Positions 47,601 to 58,417 of a DNA stretch of 64,000 nt are shown one piece after another. This DNA is from Calendula officinalis (Eukaryota > Streptophyta > Magnoliopsida > Asterales > Asteraceae): NCBI GenBank assembly GCA_963853835.1, contig OY970826.1:76874929-76938928 (forward strand), read 5' to 3'. Each line of letters opens with the position of its first letter. The stretch's first letter is position 1. The translations under genes and the position numbers were made by a program. Below the pieces are notes generated by a model, which was not told the DNA's origin, made no database searches, and saw only the letters and a list, made by a program, of their open reading frames with translations.

Positions 47601-48008
47601 TGCAAAACATATAAATGTAAATTAAAAAGGATCTAAACGGGCTGAATTAATGATATTGCAATAATACTTCATCAATGATGATATGTGCATGTACATATAG
47701 AATAAAAGTCGATCACCTCAACTCTATACAATCATTTCTCAATTTCATAACCGAATTTTATAAAAATAAAAAAATCTGTTAAAACTATAGCTATCACAAG
47801 TTCACACTTCACAGCAGTACATAACATTCTAGGGTTTGAGATTATTACGTAAAACAGATAAGAATAAGCTAAAGGGGATCTAAACGGGCTGAATTAATGA
47901 TATTGCAACAATACTTCATAAACAATGATATGTACACATATATTAACAGAAAAAACAACATGAAAACATACCGTCGTAGAAGTAGGAAATTCTGTCTTTT
48001 GACCTCAT
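44692..48008 (-). CDS. HDA9: Class I (RPD3/HDA1-type) histone deacetylase HDA9
   Basis: Fourteen exons on the minus strand: 48008-47972, 47467-47355, 47280-47163, 47073-46999, 46938-46716, 46553-46490, 46322-46230, 46100-45992, 45851-45802, 45711-45621, 45549-45479, 45393-45295, 44945-44879, 44777-44692. Together they give 1296 nt (431 aa), close to the 426 of Arabidopsis HDA9, with every phase consistent. The deacetylase core shows GGLHHAKK (His137/His138), the zinc ligands Asp173 and His175 in DIDVHHGDG, QCGADSLAGDRLG and the GGGGYT loop. The tail is acidic (DEDEKNPDE, RDDEYYEGDNDND). The enzyme removes acetyl groups from histone lysines in nuclear corepressor complexes; HDA9 affects flowering, ageing and stress genes. 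Intron 12 contains a common interspersed repeat (AAACCACAGGGACCATCCGTG TAATTT near 45241). All introns are GT-AG. Confidence 0.97.
46556..46580. repeat. (AATTA)n microsatellite in HDA9 intron
   Basis: Four AAATT units beside an exon boundary. Confidence 0.8.
47083..47106. repeat. (TTAG)n microsatellite in HDA9 intron 3
   Basis: About five TTAG units in the intron 10 bp from an exon edge. Confidence 0.85.
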
Positions 48009-49367
48009 GTTATCAGAAAAGAAAACCGAAATTTCAGATAGAAATCAGTGATGTTTCAGTAGCAAAGCTTGAAATCTCCATTGATGAGGTTATTTCACAG
48101 CTATCGAGAGCTTTGTAGCAGTGTAAAAAATGGCGGAATGCATTGACTGTCGTTCGGGTTTGTGCGAAGATTTCTGTCAGAAAATTGTAATAGCGCGAGC
48201 GAGTTAAACTATCTTTTGGTATGTTGAAGTTTTGGTCCCTGTATTTCCATTTGTTTGTTAATTTTGGGTATCAATTTTAGTATGCTGACAATCAATTTTA
48301 GAAGTTTGAGTTTTTCTTTTTTTTTTACGTAATTTATAGCAAAAAAGAAAAGTAATGTAACATAGACGACGTCTTAAATCTCACATAATAAGCTTTTAAA
48401 CTATATGTGTTCGATTAATGCAGTTTTAATTGAATTTACCTTATACTTGACAAAGAAAAATCAGTATTCATTTCAATTAAATCTTTCTACTTCATCATGC
48501 TACTCATAAAATGATTGACATGTATAATTTATTAATTTTTTTTTTATAATCTTATATTTTGATTTCAACATTTATATTGATCATACAAGTAAAAATTAAA
48601 GTTGATAGAATTAGTAGGATCAATATCATCTCTCTTTGATCAAAGTAGTTATAATTGAAGCTACAAATTGTAGTGAGCTATAAGTTGTAACAATGAGCTG
48701 GAAGTTGTAGTTACATAGAAGTTATTTTATATAAGTTTTTCTTTTACTAATAGTGCACCCAATGATCAAAAGTACTTTACGAAAATATTAAGTTTACTTT
48801 TTTTTTATTAAGATCGATATACTACACGGGTATTATTTATTAAATACCAATTTTTTAAAGACGTACACTTAGGTCACTTATTAACATCAATTTACCACCA
48901 TAATATTTTAAAAAAAATCAACTAAATTGAACTTTTTCAAAAACTACGGTAGCCTCATGGTACGTTAACCCTATAATCTATTTTCCGCAATGGTCATGTC
49001 ATCAATTTGTCCATGGTTGAAATACATCTTCAGTTGATGGTTGATGCAATGACCTTATATTAGAAAAACTATTTAATGCACGCCTCAAACTCCATCATCG
49101 ATATTAACCTAAACGAGATCGGTTAGGATTATAAATTCACAACAAGCGAAAAATTATCATAACAAAAGCAAGTGTAATATCAAAAAGCAGTGATTTAACC
49201 GACTGCAAACAAATAGCTAATAGCCAATATCAAGCCAGTAACATGTTTGTTAGCAAGTAATTATTCGATGCTCATAGAAAAAAGCACAAACTTGAACAAC
49301 ACAAAGAGTCTAAATATGAAAAACTTCAAAAGTAGTCAACGCTTTATGGCAAATCAAATTCAAATTT
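48009..49367. other. HDA9 leader and promoter, then gene-free spacer
   Basis: 48009-48240 holds the HDA9 5' UTR and promoter (minus strand) with no clear TATA box. 48240-49367 is AT-rich, and no reading frame or repeat was recognised apart from the COX7a-like 3' UTR at its right end. Confidence 0.45.
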
Positions 49368-50138
49368 TCATTCTTTCTTTCCAATCCCATGGGACATGTT
49401 ATAGATTCCTCGTCCCTGAAAAAATTATGCAATATTTACTTCATTTTGTGCATAAAACCTCCTATATTATTTTAATCTACATTTAGATTATTTTTGAAAT
49501 TCTATAATAAAAAAAATGTTTGCACTCTACTTATTTATTAAAAAAGGCAAATGTGACAAGATAGCAATATACTTTAGGCACCGGTTCATTTTGGCAATTT
49601 AGCAATTTATGGTCTGTTTTGGTAAATACAAGTTTTTGACCAGGCCTATTTTTGACAATTATAGCGTTAATGAACATAAATTAGGGCAAAAAAAAATATT
49701 TTTAATTACCAAATAGAGACGATAAAAATTAACTACCAATTAGGTATGCTCATAAACTTGTAACCACCACAACGAACCTTACAAAGTAATGATTAGTGAT
49801 TGCCATTACAAACCACCCCCAAAAGTATATTGCTATTTTATAAGATATGCCCTAGAAAACGGACAAAGAGTTTAGGGTCAACCGGGCCCGTTTTAACAAT
49901 TTTGACCCGTTATCCAACCAGCCCGACCCGCCCGTTTTGCCACCTGTAACAGAAGATAAGAAGGTAGGTGAGAACTCACAATGAGAAAGAGGCAGGAACC
50001 AGCAAGAGCCATGGGGATGGCAACCGAGGTGAGTTTGTCCATTGGACTTTTCAAATGAGTGTGTTTGTGGATGCTTTGAAACAATCTTTGCTTCTCAATG
50101 AGTTGTTCTCTTGGCCTAAAAGGTGCTTCCGCAACCAT
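49368..50138 (-). CDS. Small COX7a-like subunit of cytochrome c oxidase
   Basis: Two coding exons, 50138-49980 and 49415-49368, total 207 nt (68 aa). The first starts MVAEAPFRPREQL and includes SIHKHTHLKSPMDKLTSVAI; the second encodes GRGIYNMSHGIGKKE and stops. One membrane segment spans about residues 37-58. Wording and size match the small plant protein described as a cytochrome c oxidase COX7a-like subunit of the inner mitochondrial membrane. A 5' UTR intron is likely: donor CAG/GTAAG at 51031 and acceptor one base before the ATG. The gene is easily missed because each exon is short. Intron 1 contains a GGCAAAACGGGCGGGT-type repeat scrap (49880-49950). Confidence 0.88.
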
Positions 50139-51030
50139 CCTACAATACCATATTTTACAATTTACAAATATCAAAATTCTGAACCCAATGATGCCAAGTG
50201 TGTGAATTTATGTTTTTAAGGATGTTTTGTACTCTATTGTGTGTTTGCATATTGGTTTTCAAATCCTAGATGTAAGACTGTTGAGAGGTTAAGTTCTTGA
50301 GAAATTTCATATGTTTTCATGTGAATAAATGAGTATCAAGCTTATTCTCGCCTTTTACTGTCAGATATTTGAAACAGATGAGTATCGTAAGTTTAAGCCT
50401 TGGAAACAATTAAAAAGGGGCAGTATAATAGAAATAGAATAACATTACAGACGATTTTTTTATGTTTTACTAAATTGGGTAAGAACATCAAGTCAACATT
50501 CTAACTCATACCGAATTCAGTCACAAATGTCACTCAAAATGCAAAACTCTTTATGAAACAAATCAATTCAGTAATAGAATATAGCATATCATCAAATTAA
50601 CTGTTTCCATTATTTTTTATTTTAGGTCAATAACATATTGCGGCCATTTCCAGCTCAAGCTCGATAAAAGCATGTAAACACATCATGCTAAATTTATTTT
50701 TTGCAATTTCATCACAAAATTCATAACCTGACTCTCTGTATTGAATATAAAAAAAAATCCGATTTGCATAATCAACATATCGTGTACAGATCGAGAAACA
50801 TTCAGTTACAGGTTAGAACGTAAATTGAGCTGAGTATACAGATCGGAAAAATCAAACCAACGCGGCATCATTGGAGATAACCTCTGAAAAAAGACCTATT
50901 AATTCAAGGCGCTTTGCCGTTTTATAAAATTGTTACATTCCAATTCACGGAATCAATAAACCTAGAAATTAAATCAAAACAAATACGATGCGATTGATAT
51001 ATGTAAGAGATTAAGCCCGAATGAACTTAC

Positions 51031-51215
51031 CTGAACGTTGATAAAGTCTGAAGGTATTGACGCAAAAGCAGAAATGGAGAATCGATAACCTAGAAACCAC
51101 AGAAGAGACGAGGATTCAGAGAGATGATAGATCGGTAGAATGAAATAGTCTGGGGAGATGCATAATTGGGGGTGATGTTTTGGGCTTGGTTTAGTGGGCT
51201 TTAAGATGGGCCTTT
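51031..51215 (-). promoter_or_regulatory. COX7a-like gene: 5' UTR exon and site II promoter cluster
   Basis: On the + strand TGGGCT (51181 and about 51195) and TGGGCC (about 51207) give three TGGGCY site II elements within 32 bp, just upstream of the non-coding first exon (ending 51031). Site II pairs are established activators of plant nuclear genes for cytochrome c oxidase and other respiratory subunits, which supports the gene call. Confidence 0.7.
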
Positions 51216-52022
51216 TTGTTCGATTAATTTGAAATTGTTTTCATATAATCTACATCTAGGGCTATTTACCCACAATTTTTCATCTTAATAAAATACATCA
51301 TTATATTATGGGTTTTGCTAATTCGTGTTTTATGGGCCTACAATAACAAATATATAGATACAATAAGCCAATTTGTTTTAATTAGAATAAAATGATATTT
51401 ATAAGTCATTAATATTTTTGTGTTACATTGATTTTACCCTTATCATAACTGAAAATGAAAGTTTTTGATGAATTATATATAGAGACATAAAAACATTTAA
51501 CATTACAATGATGTGCCCTGTTAGAAAATCTCTTGAAATAAATTTTTTTCAATTTGCGAAAAAGGTGGACAAAAACACCATAACTAAATAAAATTCATAT
51601 ATTATTCATGAAAATATAATGCATGTAATAATTGTTCAACACTTAGCTGGAAAACCAAACACAACTTGTCATTACATCACAAACAAACATAGGGCATGTT
51701 TAGGAAAATTTATTAAGGGGCTTATTAGCTTAATTAATAAGCTTGACATTTCAAGCTTTTTTGAACTTATTAAGCTAATAAGCTAATAAATCCCCTTAAT
51801 AAGTTTTCCCAAGCACCCCCGTAATCTTGAGTATTGACCGAAATATTGATTCTGTAACAAATAACTGTATCCAAGGGTGATATCGCAATTCTGAGAAAAA
51901 TATGGGTGTCAAAGTAATAAAAGTAAAATTCAGGGGCCTTTTAAGTTTTTTAACCCGCTTTTTTCTTTTTATTATTTTTCCAATTATCTCCGGCATTTGC
52001 ATCGGAGCACAGTGGGAGAGAG
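51216..52022. other. Spacer between COX7a-like and IPT2 (head to head)
   Basis: The two genes are divergent and probably share this region for regulatory sequence. It contains a foldback MITE (51692-51820). Nothing else was recognised. Confidence 0.5.
51692..51820. mobile_element. Foldback MITE
   Basis: A 129-bp imperfect palindrome. GGGCATGTTTAGGAAAATTT on the left pairs with AAGTTTTCCCAAGCACCCCC on the right, with AAGGGGCTTATTAGCTTA arms. It belongs to the same general type as 5048-5192, with more divergence. The target duplication is unclear. Confidence 0.7.
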
Positions 52023-55000
52023 ATGGATTGCAACAGTTTCACAAACCCTAATGGAGCTCCGAACCCGAAAGAAGAAGAAGAAAGCCCTAAGATTTCAAAT
52101 TCTAAGCCAAAAGTAGTCGTGATAATGGGAGCAACTGGTTCCGGTAAGTCACGTCTCGCCATTGACCTAGCTTCACAATTTCCTATCGAAATCATCAACG
52201 CCGATTCAATGCAGGTTTGACTGTTTGTACAGAAAAACTCAAATTCAAAATTACATGTTCTGTGTCACCTAATTTCTACATCGTTTCGTGAAATTTTGAG
52301 TAGGTGTATGAAGGATTGGATGTTCTCACTAATAAAGTTCCAGTACACGATCAGAAAGGTTCGATTTTGTTGGGCCTTTTTGCATAACGTACCTAAAATG
52401 CGCTTTTTTGTACGTGTTGGCTATTAGAAGATGGTTTTGTGTTTGTGTATGCAAAAAACGGCCGCCAAAAATGATAATTTTTATATAAAAATGTAAATTA
52501 ATGCACGATGGCTATTTTTATGCAACAAAACAGTTAATCTATTACATGAATTATGAACACAAGCTGATGAAAAACCCATACTATTCATTAATTCAATTGT
52601 ATTTTTTGTTCATGCAGGAGTGCCACACCACCTTTTGGGTACAATTAGCCCTAAGACCGAGTTCACCGCAAAGGATTTTAGGGAATATGCAATTCCAGTG
52701 AGTTCTCTTTCTTGATTTAATGATTGGTTTGCTAATTTGGCTCTAAATTAGCTTGTATTTGATTTTATTTGATCATAAAATGCTACTTATAATATGCATA
52801 CTCATCAACTAGTAGCCAGCCATTTCTACATTTTGATTGATCTTAAAATTTTGATGGCTAGAATAAAGTATTTATAATGTAATCTTCAGATATATCAGTA
52901 TTTATCAGTCCAATAAAAACTTTCATTAATGCTTTTCAGCTTATCGATGATATAACATCCAGGAACCGCTTACCAGTCATTGTTGGAGGCACAAATTACT
53001 ACATTCAGGTAAATGTTATTTACTATTTTTGTCACTTCAAATTTTTAATTTTAGTATAACATAAAGTTTGGTTCATTGTTCTCCTTTCTGTTTTCAGGCA
53101 CTTGTAAGCCGATTTCTTCTAGATGATTCACTTGGAGACACAGATGAAAGCTGCTTAGATGAATCTTATGGTAAAATTCTTATGATTAGTTTTAAAAGGT
53201 AAAAATGAAATTAATTACTGATCAAACAACTGATTTCTGTAATCAGGAGATAAACAACCACATATTCAACATATATCAGATCAAGAAAATTTTAGTTATA
53301 GTTATGATAGTCTCAAGAATCTTGATCCAGTTGCAGCAAATAGAATTCATCCAAATGACCATAGAAAGGCAAGTGGCTTTATTTATTTATTTATCTATAA
53401 TTGTTTTTCTTTGTTAATATTTATTGCTCATGAACTAATTTTTTTTTTAAATTCTGCAGATAAATCAATATCTTCATTTATATGCAGCATCTGGTGTTCT
53501 TCCTAGCACATATCTTCAGGAGAAGACTATGGAGGTTGGTATTTGTATTACTTATTCTTCAATAAATAACTTTATAATCTTAATTGTTTTTCTTGATTAA
53601 ACTTTAAAATTCTTAATATTTTCATGTAAAGTTAACCTTAGAGATAGCAATATGGACGGATCATGCACGTTGGGTAATGGGTAAAATGGGTAGTTTTTTG
53701 TACGGGTCAAGGCGGGTTGACCCGAAACACATCTTTTGTCCAAAACTTTATTTTACGTCGTATGTAACATTTTTGCATTTGACCCGTTTGACTTGTTAAA
53801 GATAAAAACAACCTGAATTAACTGAATGTATTACTAAACTGATATAAATTGCCAGCTGTACTGAGTTATAATTTGACATGTGGCAGAACAGAATTGGGGC
53901 AATGCTGATAATTTAAGATACAATTGTTGTTTCATATGTGTGGATGCTTCACTTCCAGTTATAGACAAATATGTAGAACAACGGGTCGATCAAATGGTCA
54001 ATTTGGGTTTGCTTCTAGAAGTTTATGACATTTTTAACCCTAATGCTGATTACACTCGAGGTTTATGTCAAGCAATTGGTGTCAGAGAATTTGAGGATTT
54101 TTTAAAATATTACATTTCTGAAGAAATTGGTGACAATGTCTCAGAAGTTACATGTGTTGAGAAGCTAAAAGAAAATATTAATGGAATTTTGAGTAATTCT
54201 TGTGAGAATGAGAACCCGTTGAAAAAGCTTCTAGAAGATGCTATTGAAAAGGTTAAATTAAATACCAGAAGGCTTGTTCGGCGACAGGTAATTTTTTTTA
54301 CATAATTAGTCCTTTTATCTTAGTATTAATTGTCAAATCAATTTAGAATTAATAATTATATATTTGTGCAGAAAAGAAGGCTTTTGCGGTTACAGACATT
54401 GTTTGGATGGAACATACATTATGTTGATGCAACAGAATGTCTCTCATGTATGTTTTTTGGTCAATCATATCTATAGTTAATATTCTTTTCAGTGCATATA
54501 GTTAAAGTCAAATGTTTGACTATTTGTCAAATATCCAAAATACATTAAAAATTAAAAGAGAGACACATTAACGTTAACTTATTTGTAATGCTGTTGATGA
54601 TGATTAACAAATTTAAAATTCTAACTAATTTGGTTTTTATTATTTTTAGGTTTTTCTGAAGAGATATGGGCTAGTAATGTGGTTAATCCGTCACTCCAAA
54701 TAATCAAATCTTATTTTGACAAGAATATAAGTTCGGTCTCTAATTTAAATGCAACAAATGGTAGCAAAGGATTAAAATTTATGGAAAGGGATTTATGGTC
54801 ACAACACATATGCAAGGTTAGTTGCATATTTTATTTTATATTTCTGCCTAAAATAACTACTAATCTAACATTTGTCCGTGTTTGGTTTCTGTACAGTTAA
54901 GTCACTAAAAGATGGCTTTATGTCACATTTTGGTCATTCATAAAGTGTTTTAGGTCATCAAGTTGTGGAAGTTGGACTTTTGACTTTGGTTTTGACTTTG

Positions 55001-55128
55001 ACTTGTAGGCATGTGGGAATAAGGTGCTTAGAGGGGCATATGAATGGGAACAACATAAACAAGGGAAAAGTCATCGCAAAAGAGTTTGTAGCCTTAGAAA
55101 ATCTGGAGTCTTTGACTTTAATGAGTAA
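52023..55128 (+). CDS. IPT2: tRNA dimethylallyltransferase (isopentenyltransferase) with C2H2 zinc finger
   Basis: Eleven exons: 52023-52214, 52304-52358, 52618-52697, 52940-53008, 53098-53170, 53247-53368, 53460-53534, 53892-54287, 54372-54447, 54650-54816, 55009-55128. They total 1425 nt (474 aa), close to Arabidopsis IPT2 (466). The P-loop GATGSGKS is at residues 36-43, and NADSMQVYEGLDVLTNK and GGTNYYIQALVS are IPT family blocks. The C-terminal zinc finger has C434, C437, H451 and H457, found in the eukaryotic MOD5/TRIT1/IPT2 branch. The enzyme puts isopentenyl groups on A37 of UNN-decoding tRNAs; tRNA breakdown yields cis-zeatin-type cytokinins. Intron 6 uses a GC donor (AGAAAG then GCAAGT). 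Exon 8 has two candidate acceptors five bases apart (see findings). Intron 7 contains a GGGTAATGGGTAAAATGGGT repeat scrap. Confidence 0.96.
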
Positions 55129-55305
55129 CAAAAGTCGGTCAAACATAAAATTTGCGGATAATAATTCCAATATTTGAGACGTTAATATGTGGTTAAGGAT
55201 ATAAAAAGGCAAAAAGTTTGTTAGATTTGGTAGTTAATTGAATGATTTCTGTACACATATCATGGTTTAGAGCAAAATTGGTAAAACATCAATGATTCTT
55301 TATAG

Positions 55306-55431
55306 GGATATTGTTGGGTCGCTGAAAGCAACCCCTATATTAAAGGATTTAATGAAGACAAACATGCAATAGTTAGAAGACAATTTGAAGATCAGTTCTT
55401 CATGGGACTAACAGATATATTGCGCTTCTGA
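55306..55431 (+). other. Orphan coding-like exon, 41 codons
   Basis: Directly after an acceptor-like TTTATAG lies an open, codon-like stretch. It starts GYCWVAESNPYIKGF, continues with VRRQFEDQFFMG and ends in TGA. Its phase (0) would fit IPT2 exon 10 as an alternative last exon, or it is a displaced piece of another gene. I do not recognise the peptide. Confidence 0.45.
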
Positions 55432-57079
55432 ACCGGAACTGAAAAAACCGAAACTGACTAAAAACAATAACTAAAACCGGACTGAAATAATGGCTCCAGT
55501 TTTGGTTTAGTTCCCGCAAATTCGGGTTTAAAACCGGTTAAACCTGAAAACTATACCATCCACATAACTAGAGATTGACTACTAAGAAAATAACTAGAGA
55601 TTAACTACTAAGAAAATATTGTCAAATTCTGATTCTATGACTGAAAAAACTGGAATCTAAAAAATTGTGGAACCTAAAAAATTGAAAATAGAAAGAAATA
55701 AAATAGAATAGAATCAAGAACTTCCCTAAAATTGTAAACTAAGTTTAACCGGTTCTCGTTCGATTTTTCAATAGACGTCATCCTAAATCTTTATACATTA
55801 ACCCATTTTAAAACAAAAATGCCAAACATCCAAATGTAATGATTCATTATTTCATTGGATTCTTAACATCCGGTATAGCGATTTTTTAAGTAGCATGAAA
55901 TAAACAAATACAAAATACTGACAAAAGGTACTCTGCTTCTAGTACTATCTAAAGAGTAAAAATTTCACAGTTATTTTGTACATATTTTACCAAAAAGGTC
56001 AGTTAGGTAAGAATTGATATTCTTCTAGAAAAATGGCAGTTGGCCCTTCATGTATCTACAAATCGTGTTATTTTTAAAGTGTATTGCCCTTTTAAACGGG
56101 CTTTCCATCTATTAACAAGTTTACAGTTCACTAATTTGCAAAGAAAAATAAATTAATAAATGTTAATATACTGAAAACTAATTAATTTAATAGTGTATAA
56201 AGGTATAATCGTAAAAATTCGTACATAATTCACAAAACACATTATAAGCTTCCAAGGGTAAATACCTTTTTACTATTCCGTAGATCTTCTACCTTTGTTG
56301 GTGGGAAACAGAATAACTTAGAATTCAGATATGACCCATTACACGTGCAACCAATAATTCAATTTCAATTAGCATATTTAGAAAAATGATAATGGATTTT
56401 TATTCAAATTGTCATGTGTGGACCTCTTGCATAAAATGAATGACCTCACACACTAAAAGTATCATATTTATCCACTCAATAAAAAATAAGATAAATTACT
56501 AATGGACTTAAAGAACCAAAAAGAGCATTATACTATGATAAGTAATTGATTAAACTTTTGTATAATATGATATAATTTAATGTAGTAGTCTTATTGTTTT
56601 GACAAAGTAATATGATATTCTTTGTTTTCTTTATCTTTATCTTTTTCCATTCTTTCTTCTATTTTCCTGTAAAGTTGCAATAATGTTACTTTGGGGACAT
56701 GCAATACGGAAACGAAAAGAAGAAAAGATTGACAAGAACCCTTCCATGTTAGCTGCCTCATACAATGAATGAGTGAATGTTAGACCACGGTTGTAGACTT
56801 GTAGTGGTGTACATATGAAAAAAATAAATAGTATCACATGTCTGTATATACAAACACTTATACAAACACTTCAATTTTTTTAACATTAAGAAAAACAAAT
56901 TTAACATAAGAACTCTATTATACAAACACAATTTTGATTATATACACCGATAAATTTCCAATATCCAAGAATTACTTTCATAAAATCTACAATACAACTA
57001 CTTATTACCTCTCTCTAGCCTGCTTTCGTTTTTTTTATAACTTGGGTTTGGATTTCTAGAATTGGCTAGCAGTCATTAT
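55432..57079. other. Gene-free region with degraded AACCGG-rich repeat
   Basis: 55430-55770 has scattered AACCGGA/AACCGGTT text similar to hAT subterminal sequence, without clear ends. The rest (55780-57079) is AT-rich with no gene or structured repeat recognised. Confidence 0.5.
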
Positions 57080-58412
57080 TAGTCGTGCACAAAATACCCG
57101 AAACCGAAACCGGTACCCGAACCGCAACCGAAACCGGTCAAACCCGGTTTTGACCGTAACCGGTTTGGTTATTGAATAACCGACCGGTTCCTAACCGGTT
57201 CTCCTATTTTCGACCAAAAACCGGCCGTAACCGGTTTTTAAAAACCGGTTTTCGGTTATTCCCGTTGTAACCGGTTTCGAAACCGGTTAGTAACCGGTTT
57301 TACGCTGGAAAGATGGATTTTTCGAGCAGATTATAATCAGACCGTTTTTAACGGTCATATGACCGTTTGGGACGTTTTTTTGACCGTTAGAATTGTATTT
57401 TGGACCATTTTGCCCCCCTAAACTCCCCTATAAATACATATCTTGCATTTGGTTAAAATCACAACTTCAAAACACCCAAAAACACTATCCAAACACTTTC
57501 GATTAGCAAAAAACGTCAAAATGTCGCACCAAAACCAAAGCCAAAGTAGTCAAGATTTCACCGGCGTTGGTTCTACAAATGAAGAAACGGCAAGTATTGT
57601 TAGAGTTTTGCCAACTACACGAGTTCCCGAACTTTTTGGACCAAATGGGTCGTTCGACATCGTGGAGTTAAGCAATGGTCTCGTAAAGGCGCATTGTAGA
57701 AATTGTGGTCAATTCATGGGAGCTAGTTCCAATTCGACGATGAGGACACATGTCGCAAAGCATTGTCAAACGATAAGAAGGGGTTCACAACAAGAGGGTC
57801 AAGCGACTATGGCACGAGACGGTGGTATCTTTGCGTACCAAGCGGAACGTTGTCGAGAACATATGGCCAAATTCGTGATTCAACAAGGTTTTCCATTCAA
57901 CCACTTTGACAACCCAAGATTGACGCACCTCATCCAACAAGAGCTTCAACCACGTTATAATCATGTAAGTCATACTACTCTTAGACGAGATTGTTTAAAA
58001 CTTTGGAAATTGGCTAAAAATGATCTAGTAAATGGTTTTGAAAATTTAAATACAAGTGTAAACCTAACAACGGACGTTTGGTCGGCGCCTCATGGTTTGC
58101 CCGGTTCGTACATTTGTGTTACCGCACATTGGATCAATCCAAGCACATGGCAAATGATGAAGCATGTGATCGCGTTTGAAGATTTTCCACATCCCCATAC
58201 GGGTGAAAATTTATTTTATATGTTAAGTCACGTAATAAATTACTATAAATTAAATGGAAAAGTTTTTGCAATCTCGTTTGACAACGCATCTAATAATACA
58301 AATGAGGTTGCAAAGCTAATATTATCATTCAAACCTCCCGTGAATGGTCTTTTCTTCCATAGTCGGTGTCTCGCACACATTATAAATTTATTTGTGCGAG
58401 ATGGGTTGAACT
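57080..58412 (+). mobile_element. hAT transposon copy 2, left half, cut by gypsy
   Basis: It starts with TAGTCGTGCACAAAATACCCG (terminal repeat with two changes relative to copy 1), then the same AACCGGTT-rich subterminal region and leader. It is roughly 95 percent or more identical to copy 1 by eye over the coding part. Sequence identity stops at 58412, where a gypsy LTR begins. The right half is presumably beyond 64000. Confidence 0.93.
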
Positions 58413-58417
58413 TGTAA
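57521..58417 (+). pseudogene. hAT transposase copy 2, truncated by insertion
   Basis: From ATG at 57521 the frame matches residues 1-297 of the copy 1 transposase with scattered differences (for example V/L and R/H changes). It includes the BED finger and the first two Asp blocks. It then enters the LTR and stops after two codons. The catalytic Glu and the dimerisation domain are lost from this reading frame. In the genomic copy they may lie on the far side of the gypsy insertion. Confidence 0.94.
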
